From NCBI RefSeq assembly GCF_003201815.1, contig NZ_QJKB01000005.1:62001-126000 (forward strand): 64,000 bases of DNA, read 5' to 3'. Positions 16,986 through 27,014 of this stretch are shown piece by piece; position 1 is the first letter of the stretch; each line of letters starts with the position of its first letter. Below the pieces are notes generated by a model. It was not told where the DNA came from and ran no database searches. It worked only from the letters and a program-made list of their open reading frames with translations. The translations under genes were made by a program, and so were the position numbers. The stretch comes from Undibacterium pigrum (lineage in GTDB: Bacteria; Pseudomonadota; Gammaproteobacteria; Burkholderiales; Burkholderiaceae_D).

Positions 16986-17354
16986 GTGTTAGAAATTTCC
17001 ATCGATGAAACGCAACTGCCTACCGCCAGAATAGACCTGGCTGGCAGCCTTGACACCAGTACCGCCGCCGACCTTGAACAGTTTTTTACCCGCAGTGTCA
17101 GTGAGGACGTCAAAATCCTGGTCATGAGCATGGAAGCACTGACTTTCATCTCCAGCGAGGGTTTGCGGGTGCTCGCCAAAATACGCAAGACCATGCGCAA
17201 TCACGGCGGCACGACTTACTTTGTCAACCTTAGTCGCCAGGTGCAAAAGGTATTTGAAATCGTGCGGGCTGCGCCCTTGAATGAGATATTTACCAGCACC
17301 GCCGAGCTGGATGCCTACATGGCTGATATGCAGCGCAAGGCAGTTGAAGATTAA
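16986..17354 (+). CDS. STAS-domain anti-sigma factor antagonist
   Basis: A 122-residue STAS domain. The phosphorylatable Ser lies in TFISSEGLRVL (residues ~56-66), the usual site modified by an RsbW-like kinase. The N-terminal strand IDLAGSLDTSTA is typical of SpoIIAA/RsbV proteins. The start is GTG at 16986 with AGAGGAC ending six bases before it. It is encoded directly after the HATPase gene and is its likely partner: unphosphorylated STAS would bind and neutralise the kinase. A repeat element begins at the stop codon. Confidence 0.9.
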   Translation: MLEISIDETQLPTARIDLAGSLDTSTAADLEQFFTRSVSEDVKILVMSMEALTFISSEGLRVLAKIRKTMRNHGGTTYFVNLSRQVQKVFEIVRAAPLNEIFTSTAELDAYMADMQRKAVED

Positions 17355-17458
17355 TAGGACTTACGCAAAACCGCCCCAGCTGCGTTGCAGCGCCTAGCCG
17401 TACTAAAGTACTGTCTTCGTCGCTGACGCCTTGCTGGGACAATTTTGCCTAAGCCCTA
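17355..17458. repeat. MITE-like inverted repeat element (family 2)
   Basis: The ends are imperfect inverted repeats: TAGGACTTACGCAAAACCG on the left and, on the opposite strand from the right, TAGGGCTTAGGCAAAATTG. Next come CCCCAGC and CCCAGC. A central dyad GTACTAAAGTAC sits in the core. The element is about 104 bp and non-coding. Only one copy is in the window. Confidence 0.75.
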
Positions 17459-17473
17459 ATTTAAATAAAGCAT

Positions 17474-17507
17474 AAAACGCTGATACTGGCATCAGCGTTT
17501 TGTTTTT
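17474..17507 (+). terminator. Rho-independent terminator after the STAS gene
   Basis: AAAACGCTGAT (17474-17484), loop ACTGGC, ATCAGCGTTTT (17491-17501), followed by GTTTTT. The perfect 11-bp stem closes the kinase/STAS transcript. The 290 bases that follow, up to the next gene, contain a TATAAT at 17610-17615 without a clear -35, and a small GCGCGCT/AGCGCG dyad; otherwise nothing recognisable. Confidence 0.9.
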
Positions 17508-17799
17508 ATGAAAAGCAAAAACGGAAATTTTTTGTAATTTTAGAATTGAATTCTTGGCAGATCTGGAAACCTAGAGGTTTACTTCTCCCGCAATTGCCTC
17601 AGAGCACTATATAATTCGCAACCTCATTATTGTAGTCTCCATGCTTGTTGCAAAATAATCCGGCCTGATTGCGTCGGCCCCTGGTATTACCTATACTCAG
17701 GCAATGTCTGCGCGCTTCATGAGCGCGACACTAGCCCATCTTTTGCAACAGCCTCCAAACAAATGCTTCTTACATGCTGAAAAAGCATAAGGAAATCAT

Positions 17800-18687
17800 A
17801 TGAAATTGCGCTGTATTCTCCAGGCTGGCGTTTTTGCGTCGGCTGCCGTTATTGCACAGGTGTCAGTGGCTGACACTTTTGATCGTATCAAAAAAAGCCA
17901 GACCATCAATATCGCTTATCGCGAAGCTGCATTACCATTTTCTTATTTGTCAGAAAACAAAGCCCCTATCGGTTATACGATAGATATCTGCACAAAAATG
18001 GTCGATGCACTCAAGAAGGAATTGAAGCTGCCACAATTGAAAATCAATTTTATTCCCGTGACAGCAGATAACCGCATCCAGGCCATGACTTCAGGCAAGA
18101 CTGATATGGAATGCGGTTCTACCAGTAATACTGCAGAACGCCGCAAGGAAGTCGATTTCACCATACCGCATTTCTTTTCCACTCTGCGCATGATGGTCAA
18201 TACCAGTTCAGGTATCAAGAACTGGCCAGACCTGAAAGACAAGAAAGTCGTTTTCACCAAAGGCACGTCAACTGATAAATTCGTGCTGGAGCGCGACAAG
18301 GTGCGCGCCCTGCATATGAAACTGGTCGAGGGCAAGGATCATAGTGATTCCTTCAACATGCTGGAAACCAGTCAGGTCGATGCCTTTGCCCAGGATGAGG
18401 CCATCCTGTTTGGCTTGAAAGCCAAGGCCAAAGACCCGTCCAAACTGACTATCGTTGGCGACCCTCTGGCTTCAGAAGCCTATGCCATTATGCTGCCAAA
18501 AGGTGATGCCGCATTCAAGAAAGCCATTGATGCCGAGATGGGCCGCATGATGGCAGATGGTGAAATCACCAGGCTGTATGAAAAATGGTTTACCAAACCC
18601 ATACAACCCAAGAATATGAACCTGGCCTGGCCCATGGGTTCTTTGTTGAAGGAAACCATACGCTTCCCTTCCGACAAGGTAAATTAA
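17800..18687 (+). CDS. Amino-acid ABC transporter substrate-binding protein
   Basis: A 295-residue periplasmic binding protein of family 3 (SBP_bac_3, GltI-like). A signal peptide covers residues 1-24 (ASAAVIAQVSVA, cleaved before DTF). The opening KSQTINIAYREAALPFSY and GYTIDICTKMVDALK are the ligand-binding lobe-1 motifs, followed by SGKTDMECGSTSNTAERR, the typical Arg/Thr ligand contact. By family it would bind a polar amino acid such as glutamate or aspartate and deliver it to an ABC permease. No permease or ATPase genes are adjacent, so it is an orphan here or partners with a distant system. The strong terminator at 18706-18744 ends the transcript. Confidence 0.92.
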   Translation: MKLRCILQAGVFASAAVIAQVSVADTFDRIKKSQTINIAYREAALPFSYLSENKAPIGYTIDICTKMVDALKKELKLPQLKINFIPVTADNRIQAMTSGKTDMECGSTSNTAERRKEVDFTIPHFFSTLRMMVNTSSGIKNWPDLKDKKVVFTKGTSTDKFVLERDKVRALHMKLVEGKDHSDSFNMLETSQVDAFAQDEAILFGLKAKAKDPSKLTIVGDPLASEAYAIMLPKGDAAFKKAIDAEMGRMMADGEITRLYEKWFTKPIQPKNMNLAWPMGSLLKETIRFPSDKVN

Positions 18688-18705
18688 TACGCTGCATCAT
18701 GAAAC

Positions 18706-18744
18706 AAAAAAGCCCGTGGTTCAAACTGAACCACGGGCTTTTTT
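18706..18744. terminator. Bidirectional terminator
   Basis: An A-run, then GCCCGTGGTTCA (18712-18723), loop AAC, TGAACCACGGGC (18727-18738), then a T-run. It is symmetric, so it can end both the binding-protein gene and the leftward peptidase gene. Confidence 0.95.
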
Positions 18745-18793
18745 GTTTGCAAGAGGCTGATGCAGGTAAACCCCGCCAGCCTCCCGTATTTAC

Positions 18794-20905
18794 TTAGTGC
18801 ACTTGCACAGCATCATTGTCACGCTTGAGCATATTCCACAAGAAGGTATAAGTGATCGCACTCATGTCAGCACGTTGTGCATTGTTGGCTGCACCACCGT
18901 GGCCACCTTCTATGTTTTCATAGTACCAGACGTTCTTGTGACCCTGGTCCATCATCTTGGCTGCCATCTTGCGCGCATGGCCAGGATGTACGCGGTCATC
19001 ACGGGTAGAGGTGATGAACAGTACATTAGGATAAGTCACACCTGCCTTGACATTCTGGTAAGGAGAATATTTGGAGATGTAATCCCATTCTGCAGGCACA
19101 TCAGGATTACCATATTCACCCATCCATGAAGCGCCGGCCAGCAACTGGTTGAAGCGACGCATATCCAGCAAAGGCACCTGGCTGACCACGGCATTGAACA
19201 AGTCAGGACGCTGAGTCAGGGCAACACCGGCCAGCAAGCCGCCGTTACTGCCACCCATGGCACCCAGATGTTTGGGGCTGGTGATCTTGCTGGCGATCAG
19301 GTCTTCTGCCACGGCTGCAAAGTCATCATAGGCGCGTTGACGATTTTCTTTCAATGCCAGTTGATGCCAGCGTGGGCCAAACTCACCACCACCGCGGATA
19401 TTGGCGACGACATACACACCACCCTTATCCAGCCAGCTCTTGCCCAGGCCACCAGAATAAGAAGGAGTCAGGGAAATCTGGAAACCACCGTAGCCGTACA
19501 GCAGGGTAGGATTGTTGCCGTCGAATTTCACATCCTTGCGACGCACGACAAAGTAAGGCACTTTGGTGCCATCCTTGGAAGTCGTGAATTTTTGTACTGT
19601 TTCATAAGCACCGGCTTCAAAGAAGCTTGGTGCTGATTTCAACAGTTCACGTTTGTCATTGCCAGCATGCGCCATCATGTAGACGCTGGGGGTCAGGTAA
19701 TCAGAATAGCTGATCAGGTAATCATCAGAATTTTCTGCATCTATACCACTGACGCCAACTGCACCCAGGGTAGGCAGGCTGACCTGACGGGAAGACCATT
19801 TGCCACCGTTGAATTTCCATTCTTTCAGGCTGCTCTTGACGTTATCCAGAGTTTGCAGCAACAGGTAATTTTTCGTGACAGTGGCACCCGTAAACGAGGT
19901 CGTGTCGCTAGGCTCGAACAAGACCGTGAATTCACGGTTACCCTTCATGAAGGCATCAAAGTCTATGGCCAGCACACTGCCGGATGCGTAAGTCTTGCCG
20001 CCCACAGTCCATGCTTCACGTGGGGTGATGATTGCTTGCTTGTCAAAGAAACTCACATTGCTCTTGGCGGGAACATCAAGCTTGGTCAGCTTGTCGCCTT
20101 CTTTCAGGTATTGTTCTGAGGTGTAGAAAGTGATCTGACGATTGACCAGCTCCCTGTGTATGCCTTTATGGTCACTGGAATAAGCGCCTACCGCCATATC
20201 GGTCTTCTGGCCTTCGAACAGGGTCTTGGCAGCAGACAATTCCGTGCCGCGTTTCCATTCTTTAACTACGCGTGCATAGCCAGAATCTGTCAGTGTGCCA
20301 GCACCAAAGTCAGTTGCTACAAACAGGGTGTCTTTATTGACCCAGTCCAGGTTCATTTTTGCTTCTGGCAGGCTGAAGCCATCTTTGACGAAGGACTTGC
20401 TGCCCAGGTCAAATTCGCGGGTGACCACGGCATCAGCGCCACCGCGTGACAATTCGATCAGGCAACGGTCATATGCAGGTTCACGGCATACGCTGGCCTT
20501 GTAGACCCAGTTTTCATTTTCTGCTTTTGCCAGTGCATCAACATCCAGTACCACTTCCCATTTAGGCTGGGCTTTCTTGTATTCTTCCAGCGTGGTTTTA
20601 CGCCAGACACCACGCGGGTGTTCTGCATCCATCCAGAAGTTGTAGACAGCGTTGCCCATTTTGCGTATGCCAGGGATACGGTCCTTGGAATCCAGCACGA
20701 CTTGCAAGTCCGTTTTCAGCTTGGCAAAACCTGCATCATTGTCGAGCTTGCTACGGGTGACCTTGTTCTGGTCCTTGACCCAGTTCAGGGCCTTTTCACC
20801 AGTGACGTCTTCCAGCCACTGGTGTTTGTCTTCTGCCTGGGCGATTGCCAGGCCGCTTGCACCTACCATGCACAGTGCCGCGATCAGTTTTAATTGTGGT
20901 TTCAT
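18794..20905 (-). CDS. Secreted prolyl oligopeptidase family serine peptidase (S9A)
   Basis: A 703-residue periplasmic or exported peptidase. A signal peptide is at residues 1-22 (LIAALCMVGASGLAIA). The N-terminal ~420 residues form the beta-propeller that limits access to small peptides. The C-terminal alpha/beta-hydrolase domain has the S9A motif YGYGGFQIS (470-478), nucleophile Ser553 in GGSNGGLLAG, the Asp in STRDDRVHPGHA and the His in EGGHGG. Members cut short peptides after proline. It is a single gene, convergent with the amino-acid binding protein. Whether the peptides it releases feed that uptake protein is speculation. Confidence 0.95.
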   Translation of the reverse strand: MKPQLKLIAALCMVGASGLAIAQAEDKHQWLEDVTGEKALNWVKDQNKVTRSKLDNDAGFAKLKTDLQVVLDSKDRIPGIRKMGNAVYNFWMDAEHPRGVWRKTTLEEYKKAQPKWEVVLDVDALAKAENENWVYKASVCREPAYDRCLIELSRGGADAVVTREFDLGSKSFVKDGFSLPEAKMNLDWVNKDTLFVATDFGAGTLTDSGYARVVKEWKRGTELSAAKTLFEGQKTDMAVGAYSSDHKGIHRELVNRQITFYTSEQYLKEGDKLTKLDVPAKSNVSFFDKQAIITPREAWTVGGKTYASGSVLAIDFDAFMKGNREFTVLFEPSDTTSFTGATVTKNYLLLQTLDNVKSSLKEWKFNGGKWSSRQVSLPTLGAVGVSGIDAENSDDYLISYSDYLTPSVYMMAHAGNDKRELLKSAPSFFEAGAYETVQKFTTSKDGTKVPYFVVRRKDVKFDGNNPTLLYGYGGFQISLTPSYSGGLGKSWLDKGGVYVVANIRGGGEFGPRWHQLALKENRQRAYDDFAAVAEDLIASKITSPKHLGAMGGSNGGLLAGVALTQRPDLFNAVVSQVPLLDMRRFNQLLAGASWMGEYGNPDVPAEWDYISKYSPYQNVKAGVTYPNVLFITSTRDDRVHPGHARKMAAKMMDQGHKNVWYYENIEGGHGGAANNAQRADMSAITYTFLWNMLKRDNDAVQVH

Positions 20906-21205
20906 TGCTTTCCTTATTGTTGGACAGGCTGTCTCAGCCTGGTATTTTTCTCACGGAGGGGAAATAGGGTATAAGGCCTGGCTATCTGGCTGGCCTGATG
21001 ATGGACTCCGTGAGCAGGCATTTAGTTCAGCGCGCCCGTCAAGGATTCTAAAGCCATGTTTTCCGATAGTGCGACGTCATTTGCGGCGGGAAGCAAAACT
21101 AAGTTTTGCTTTTTCGGCAAAAACTGCTGAAGTCGCTGGATTGGTGTATTTTTAATAATTTGTTGAAAACGATATAGACTGTTGCCGCCTTTGTTTTTTA
21201 CCGGC
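20906..21205. other. 300-bp gene-poor spacer
   Basis: The only structure seen is a hairpin AAGCAAAAC (21091-21099), loop TAA, GTTTTGCTT (21103-21111), running into a short T-run on the plus strand. A minus-strand open frame of 63 codons (21022-21213) overlaps the end of the kinase gene by eight bases, but it has no motif or clear protein character. No other gene, repeat or RNA was recognised. Confidence 0.5.
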
Positions 21206-23308
21206 TCAGGCATTCCCGCGCTGCAGGCTCAACACAAAACTCACGCCCTGTTCCACATTCTGGACACTGATAGTCCCGCCCATCTTCGCCATATAAGTCT
21301 TGGCCACAAACAAGCCCTGGCCGCGGTTGCCATTCGCGCCAGAGTCATGCTGGTCTGACACACCGTATTCAAATATCTTGTCGATCAGATCGTCGGCGAT
21401 ATGCGGGCCATCATTGTGGATAGTGATGGTCGCCGCCGTTTCAGTATTCTGTAACTGGATACTGATAGCACTGCCAGGCTTGCGGTAACGTTCTGCATTG
21501 CGCAAGACATGGGTTACCACATCTTCCAGCGAATACTCATCTGCCTTGACCATGACGACATCATCCGTGCCCTGATAGCTGACATCCGGTATGCCCACCA
21601 TGGGCGCATTGTCTGCGACGTTTTTCAGGAACATGGTGATATCAATTTCACTGACTTGCAAGACTGTCGATTGAAACGCCTCGCTGGGTGAGGCGCTGCC
21701 ATACAGCACACGAATCGCCTGCTGCATGCGGCTGATGTAACGGTTGCTCTGGTCTTCTGTATTGCCATGCAGGGCCATTAAAGACTGTAGCGGCGACATG
21801 ATTTCATGGCCGACTGCATGCCACATCTCTTTCTCCTGTTCCGTGCGTATGGTTTCGCGTTCCACGTCTTCTTTTACGCGCCTTAGCAAGTCATGCAGGC
21901 AACTGGCCAGCACACCCAGTTCATCCGGGCTGCGCAAATCGCTGACATCAAACTGCTCAAGCTCGCCCGCACCCTTCATGGTCTTCGACAGTGACACGGC
22001 ACGCCTGGTCAGCAGGGTGATGCGCCGTATGATGCTGACCTCAATCAACAGCCAGGCCAGCGTCAGCGCCAGCAGCATCGCACCAACAAACCAGGACACC
22101 CTGCTGGCAACCACGCTCAGGCTCTTGCTGACGCTGCGCACATCGCCCTTCAGCAATACTTCATAATTCGCCAGCGGTGTGCTGATGGTTTCGCGGCTCT
22201 CCAGCGGAATATCATATTCGTCAACCGGCAGGCGGCGTATCAGGCGCGTCAAGACATTCCATGATTCATCGCTTTGTTCAAATGCACCGATGAGGTTGAT
22301 CAGGTCGTCCTTGTTCTCCTTGCTGTTCTGGCCATCGCGCTTGCGTATGATCAGGGTTTCACCTGGCAAGAGATTGTCCTGCAAGTCCTTCAAAGAAAAC
22401 GGCGTGACGGTAGGTGCATTCTTGCTGTCGAGCAGGGCAGTGTCAGAATCCGGTGGCAATACGGACAGGCTGACTTCCATCTGGTCCAGGTCTTGCGGTG
22501 GCCAGACCGGGCGTTTTTTTTCAAACAGGGCTTCCTGTAATACAGGTATGGGCAGGCGCAGTGAGAAGAAAGTATTTTTCTGGCAGTCAGCATCCTTGTC
22601 ATCCTGGTCTGCCTGGTTGCAAATTGCCTGTTGCCAGGCCCAGCCACGGAAGTCTTTCACGGGCCGTACGTTCGGCTTGTTGGCTTCGCTTTCATTGAAG
22701 CCTGTCCAGCGTCCGCGTACGCCCTGGTTTTGTCTGGCTGGCGCTATCTCTTCTTCAAATGGTGCTATCCAGCGGTAAGTCTGGCCGCGCAGGCTGACAC
22801 TGACTTTCAGCCTGTGCGCCTGTGTCAGGCTTTCATTGCCACGCTTGTGCGACACCAGCTGGCTGCTATTGAAATTGCCCGCGATATAGATAAAGCCGCC
22901 TGCCCAGGGGTTATTGCCTATACCGCTACAGAGTGCTCCTGCGCTGCCATACTGCACCAGGCAGCCCGACATGGCGATGGCTTGCTGCACCTTGTTCTGG
23001 TCATCAAAATCAATCGCAGAATAAGGCAGCAACAAGGGACGTAAGGAAGCACGCTGGTTTTCTGCAGGCGGATTCAGCAGCGCCAGTTGTCCGGCAGGGT
23101 GGCGCAGGGTGGCCGATATCTGCAAGCGGGTTTTATTGAAATTACTTTGATAATTGTTATAGCTGAGCTGCTTTTCCTGCTGCAGGACAGACAGCGCCAG
23201 ACCCACGGTTGCCAGCGCCAGCAAGAGAAAAACGCCGCGAAATAAAATCCGCAGCCGGTAAGTCGCCAGCAGGAACTTGCCCATCTCAGCTTCTGCCCGC
23301 GTCGTCAT
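21206..23308 (-). CDS. Sensor histidine kinase with large periplasmic domain
   Basis: About 700 residues. TM1 is at ~22-42, an unusually long (~360-residue) extracytoplasmic sensor region with no recognised domain follows, TM2 is at ~405-423, then a HAMP linker. The H-box is MWHAVGHEIMSPLQSL with phospho-His501, the N-box is HVLRNAERYR, and the G-box is GNRGQGLFVAKTYM. It phosphorylates the response regulator encoded just upstream. The start at 23308 overlaps the regulator gene by 23 bases. An alternative ATG at 23284, one base after the regulator stop, gives MGKFLLATYRLR and is equally plausible. No terminator was seen downstream. Confidence 0.92.
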   Translation of the reverse strand: MTTRAEAEMGKFLLATYRLRILFRGVFLLLALATVGLALSVLQQEKQLSYNNYQSNFNKTRLQISATLRHPAGQLALLNPPAENQRASLRPLLLPYSAIDFDDQNKVQQAIAMSGCLVQYGSAGALCSGIGNNPWAGGFIYIAGNFNSSQLVSHKRGNESLTQAHRLKVSVSLRGQTYRWIAPFEEEIAPARQNQGVRGRWTGFNESEANKPNVRPVKDFRGWAWQQAICNQADQDDKDADCQKNTFFSLRLPIPVLQEALFEKKRPVWPPQDLDQMEVSLSVLPPDSDTALLDSKNAPTVTPFSLKDLQDNLLPGETLIIRKRDGQNSKENKDDLINLIGAFEQSDESWNVLTRLIRRLPVDEYDIPLESRETISTPLANYEVLLKGDVRSVSKSLSVVASRVSWFVGAMLLALTLAWLLIEVSIIRRITLLTRRAVSLSKTMKGAGELEQFDVSDLRSPDELGVLASCLHDLLRRVKEDVERETIRTEQEKEMWHAVGHEIMSPLQSLMALHGNTEDQSNRYISRMQQAIRVLYGSASPSEAFQSTVLQVSEIDITMFLKNVADNAPMVGIPDVSYQGTDDVVMVKADEYSLEDVVTHVLRNAERYRKPGSAISIQLQNTETAATITIHNDGPHIADDLIDKIFEYGVSDQHDSGANGNRGQGLFVAKTYMAKMGGTISVQNVEQGVSFVLSLQRGNA

Positions 23309-24023
23309 CCACCCACCTGAAACCGCGCATGGGGACGTTTTCTATGCATTCAAAGTCGGCATCAATTTCACGGAAGGCATCGCGTATCGTCGAGACATGC
23401 TTGCGTATATTGTCGCGGTTGCGTCCGCTCTTGACGACCTCATACAAGTCTTCATACGACACCACCTGGCCGCGGCGGGCAAACAGGGCTGCCAGTATGC
23501 GTTGCGCAGTCAGCGGCAGATTGATGCGCTGGCCGCGCCAGATAGGGGTGCGCTGGCGCAAGGGGTCCATACTGAGCTGGTCGGCCACCGGGGACTTGGC
23601 CGCTTCTTTATAAGCAGCTGTCTGGCTTTCTTTATGCTGCTTGCGCTCCTTGACCGAACGCAGGATTTCCAGAAAGGTTTCGATGAAATCGGCTTCTTCA
23701 AAGGTGGCCTTTTGCAGGTAATCCCAGGCATCCAGTGCCTTCATGATGCTGCGGTAGATAGTGGCTGGCATGGCCGACACCACCAGCACCGGCGTGGCAT
23801 GCTGCTTGTTGATGGCATTGATGATGGCAACCCCGGCATGGCGCTCACGCCCCAGCTCTATATCGAGCACCACCAGGTCATAGTTTTCGCGTGCGATGGC
23901 TGCCTCGGCATCATCGCGGCTGAACCACTGGTCTATCTGTATGCCCGGCTTTGCCGCTTCTATCCAGGTTTTTAACTGATTGCTGGTGGGCAGATCGTCT
24001 TCGATGACAGCTACTTTGACCAC
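23286..24023 (-). CDS. Two-component response regulator with winged-helix output
   Basis: A 245-residue regulator. The receiver domain has the acidic pocket VIEDD (6-10) and phospho-acceptor Asp54 in VVLDIELG, but the Thr/Lys end of the domain is atypical (VVSAMP ... YLQKATF). A linker of ~40 residues leads to an OmpR-like winged helix (TAQRILAALFARRGQVVSYEDLYEVV ... NIRKHVSTIRDAF ... MRGFRW). The start is GTG at 24023, because AGGAG ends six bases before it; the upstream in-frame ATG at 24047 would put that site inside the gene. It is divergent from the SPFH gene, with a perfect dyad between them that could be its operator. Confidence 0.9.
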   Translation of the reverse strand: MVKVAVIEDDLPTSNQLKTWIEAAKPGIQIDQWFSRDDAEAAIARENYDLVVLDIELGRERHAGVAIINAINKQHATPVLVVSAMPATIYRSIMKALDAWDYLQKATFEEADFIETFLEILRSVKERKQHKESQTAAYKEAAKSPVADQLSMDPLRQRTPIWRGQRINLPLTAQRILAALFARRGQVVSYEDLYEVVKSGRNRDNIRKHVSTIRDAFREIDADFECIENVPMRGFRWVDDDAGRS

Positions 24024-24120
24024 GGTTTTCTCCTGCAGGAATCTCAATATCCGCAGTATCTACGCTTTTCGGGCAAAAGTCATACCGTGGCTGTGAGTTT
24101 TTCTTCACACGCGGCAAGGC

Positions 24121-24140
24121 TTATTCCGGATACGGAATAA
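24121..24140. promoter_or_regulatory. Perfect dyad, candidate operator
   Basis: TTATTCCG (24121-24128), spacer GATA, CGGAATAA (24133-24140). This 8+8 bp exact palindrome lies in the 257-bp spacer between the response regulator and SPFH genes, ~100 bases from the former and 140 from the latter. It has no T-run and is too short for a terminator, which favours a protein-binding site. Confidence 0.55.
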
Positions 24141-24280
24141 ATAGCTTGCCACAGTGATATTTCTGCCCCCGCCCCAGCATTGTATGTTCCGTGGCCTACA
24201 GCGCATGATGTGTTTCAGGGAAGCAGCAAATACTGCTGCACCGACCCTAAGAACCTGTTACTACTCATTGGAGAGCTATC

Positions 24281-25585
24281 ATGTCTGACCGTATCAAATC
24301 CCTGGTACAAGCCGTAAGATCCACCTTGTCTTCCGTTTTCAGTAAAAGCGCGTCGGGAATCAAGGCGGGGGCCAGGGTCACGTCAGAATCTGGTCTCACC
24401 AGTAAAGTTACTTTCAAGCGCCTGGTGGTCCTCAGCCTGGTTGGTGGTGCTATCTATGCCATCAGCACCCACCCGCCAATCAAGCATATTTCACGTGGTG
24501 AAGTCGGTGTACGTATCAATCAACTGACTGGCCATGCTGATCAGGTGCGTGATGGTGCACTGATAGTCGTGCCTGGCCTGCATGAACTGCGTCTGTTTAA
24601 TCTGCAAGACCAGATATACAGGCCAACCCGCAGCAGCCGCGCTGATGGTGATGCGCCTTTCCAGTCGGTGGAAGGCTTGTCGCTTGGCGTAGACCTGAGC
24701 ATACGGTATGCCGTTGACCCGACCAAGCTGACCAATATGTCCACCAGCCTGCCAGAAAACATCAATAACGACATCGTTGAACCGGCAGTACAGGGCGTCA
24801 TCTACAAGGCATTCACCTTGTATACAGTACGCGAGATATTTTCCAGCAAGCGTGCAGAAATCCAGAAGCAGATAGAAGCTGAGTTAAAACCCAGGCTGGC
24901 TGCTGACGGCATCATCTTGCGCAGCGTCATGATGGGCAAGGTTGATCTGCCAGCCAACTACAAGCGTGGCATGGAAAAGCTGCTGGCCGAAGAACTGGAA
25001 AGCGAAAAAATGCGCTACACCCTTGAACTCAAAGACAAGCAAGTCAAACAAACTGCGCTGGAAGCCGATGCCGACAAGATCAAGCGCGAAAAAGCCGCCG
25101 AGGCTGCAGGCAATGAACAAATCATTGCAGCAAGAGCAGAGGAAGAAGCCATGAAGCATGTCCTGCCTTTCAAGCAAAAGCAGATAGAACAGCGCAAGCT
25201 TGAAGCCGAGGCAGAAAAAGTATCCCGCATCAAAACCTCGGAAGGCACGGCCCAGGCACGCATCATCGAAGCCCAGGGTGAGGCTGATTCACGTCGCAAA
25301 CTGGCTGATGCCGAGGCCTACAGGCAAGACCTGGTAGGCAAGGTCACCAGCTCGCAAATGGAGCGTGATGGAGCCCTGCTGACCAAGCACCCGCTGCTGA
25401 TACAAAAAACCATGGCCGATAAATTGTCTGACAAGATTTCCGTCATCATTGCCCCCCCACCGGCTGATGGTGGTTTCATAGGCGCAGCCTTGCTGGGTGC
25501 TGGCAAAAACAATAAACCTGCACAGCAAAAAACAGGTACAGAAACCGAAGCAGAAACCGCCAACGAAAACAAGGAAAGCCAATAA
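24281..25585 (+). CDS. SPFH/band 7 (prohibitin-like) membrane protein
   Basis: A 434-residue protein with a basic N-terminal segment, one membrane helix at ~46-61 ([17 protein letters not shown]), and a prohibitin-like SPFH domain (~68-230: [47 protein letters not shown]). A long, highly charged coiled coil (~230-350, [37 protein letters not shown]) and a polar tail follow. SPFH proteins assemble large rings or scaffolds in membranes and often control proteases; no protease or NfeD partner is adjacent. The next gene starts two bases after its stop, so they are co-expressed. The divergent two-component system may regulate it. Confidence 0.9.
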   Translation: MSDRIKSLVQAVRSTLSSVFSKSASGIKAGARVTSESGLTSKVTFKRLVVLSLVGGAIYAISTHPPIKHISRGEVGVRINQLTGHADQVRDGALIVVPGLHELRLFNLQDQIYRPTRSSRADGDAPFQSVEGLSLGVDLSIRYAVDPTKLTNMSTSLPENINNDIVEPAVQGVIYKAFTLYTVREIFSSKRAEIQKQIEAELKPRLAADGIILRSVMMGKVDLPANYKRGMEKLLAEELESEKMRYTLELKDKQVKQTALEADADKIKREKAAEAAGNEQIIAARAEEEAMKHVLPFKQKQIEQRKLEAEAEKVSRIKTSEGTAQARIIEAQGEADSRRKLADAEAYRQDLVGKVTSSQMERDGALLTKHPLLIQKTMADKLSDKISVIIAPPPADGGFIGAALLGAGKNNKPAQQKTGTETEAETANENKESQ

Positions 25586-25587
25586 TC

Positions 25588-27000
25588 ATGTTTGCTACTT
25601 TAGCTGCTGTCGCCGTGCTCGCTGTTGTCACACAAGACCAGGCACAATTGCGTGCTGCCCCCAAGGATGGCGCGCAACAACAAGCCATACTCTGGCAGGG
25701 CGACAGCCTGGAAATCCGCGGTGAAAAACTCGACTACCTGCAAGTGTATGACCACAGGCGCGAACGTGCTGGTTATATCAAGGCTTCACAAGTGCGCCTG
25801 GTGTCCATGCAGCCTGATGATGCCCCGGATGCCTTCGCCGTCATCCGCTTCCTGCGCGATACACCGGGTGCAGAAGCAATGGGCATCAGCTATACCGCTG
25901 CCTACCTCAAGGCAGCGCCAACAAAAAACATCAGTGCAGAAGCATTTGATGCGCTTGGCAGCATGGCAGAACGTCTGGCAAAACGTGCTTCCAGTAAACA
26001 GCCCAAGCAAAACGAAGCCACCATTGCCGCCCATCTGGAAGTGGTCGCCAATTACGGCATCAACATCAAGGGTTATGAACGCGAAGGCCGTATGCAACTC
26101 TGCTATGACGGCGAAGCCTTCCGCCGTGTGCTGGCCATGAATGCCACACCCGATCAGAAAGCCCGCGCCGCCCTGGCATTGACCAGGCAGGATTGCATAG
26201 ACCCTGCCATGCGCCCTGGAGAGCGCTATGCTCTCGATCAATGGCGCGCCGATGTGCTCGACCGCGTCAACACCACCAGCCTGCCCGAGTACCTGAAAAA
26301 CCGCATGCGCATGCGCAAGGCCAGCGTCTGGTCCAGCATTGCCTTCCAGCGCGCCCGCAAAGGCGAAAGGGTAGATGATGCCGCCAACCGTGCCCTGACA
26401 GAACTGGCAGCCGTCAATAAAGAAGAATTCACTGACGAAGACGTCAATGCCTATGCCGACGCTGGCGTGCGCGTAGGCACCACCCGCTGGGCAGCAGAAC
26501 CTGCCGCCGCCCCCACACCGGGCCTGAATATCATCACCGCCCCGGGCCAGCCAGGTGAAACCTGCGTCATGCTGACAGATGCCAAGCACGATGCCAAAAC
26601 ACCTCTGGCAAAACGTTGTACCTATAGCGTGGTCTGGGCCGCATCTGCCCGTGCCAATGCACAAAACAGTGCGCTGACGCTGGCCGTACAACCCATGGAA
26701 AGCTGGCGCGAACTCTGGTTATTCCACCAGACCAGCCAGGGCTGGGTCATCGACATCCTGCCACCTGCCAATAGCGACCCTGAACTTGGCTATGCAGAAT
26801 TTGCCGGTTGGGTGCCAGGTACGAACAAGATGCTGGTTGCACGCGAAGCCAGAATCGAAGGCCGCTTCAAAAAGAGCTTTGAAGTCGTCAGCATGGATAG
26901 CCTGCAAGTAGAAAATGGTGCTGACAAGCCAGGGTCTTTGAACGTGTTCTACAAGTGGCAAGACCCAGCATGGAAGAGGCAGACCATCAGTTTGCGTTGA
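25588..27000 (+). CDS. Secreted protein with N-terminal SH3-like domain, unknown function
   Basis: A 470-residue protein not assigned to a named family. The N-terminus is a short signal-like segment ([19 protein letters not shown]). It is followed at ~20-72 by an SH3b-like stretch ([47 protein letters not shown]), the fold that often binds cell wall or metabolites. The middle is helical and Ala/Arg-rich. The C-terminal third contains two Cys ([21 protein letters not shown]) and Trp-rich strands ending in [14 protein letters not shown]. The pattern [20 protein letters not shown] hints at a beta domain. It is almost certainly co-transcribed with the SPFH gene two bases upstream and ends at a very strong terminator. 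Confidence 0.75.
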   Translation: MFATLAAVAVLAVVTQDQAQLRAAPKDGAQQQAILWQGDSLEIRGEKLDYLQVYDHRRERAGYIKASQVRLVSMQPDDAPDAFAVIRFLRDTPGAEAMGISYTAAYLKAAPTKNISAEAFDALGSMAERLAKRASSKQPKQNEATIAAHLEVVANYGINIKGYEREGRMQLCYDGEAFRRVLAMNATPDQKARAALALTRQDCIDPAMRPGERYALDQWRADVLDRVNTTSLPEYLKNRMRMRKASVWSSIAFQRARKGERVDDAANRALTELAAVNKEEFTDEDVNAYADAGVRVGTTRWAAEPAAAPTPGLNIITAPGQPGETCVMLTDAKHDAKTPLAKRCTYSVVWAASARANAQNSALTLAVQPMESWRELWLFHQTSQGWVIDILPPANSDPELGYAEFAGWVPGTNKMLVAREARIEGRFKKSFEVVSMDSLQVENGADKPGSLNVFYKWQDPAWKRQTISLR

Positions 27001-27014
27001 TTTAACCGTCCGAT

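Noticed and set aside
21022..21213. 63-codon minus-strand frame overlapping the kinase stop by eight bases
   Set aside because: The overlap hints at coupling, but the sequence has no recognisable character and runs through a hairpin.
25786..26691. 301-codon minus-strand frame inside the SH3-like protein gene
   Set aside because: Antisense by-product. The plus-strand gene starts two bases after the SPFH gene and ends at a terminator.
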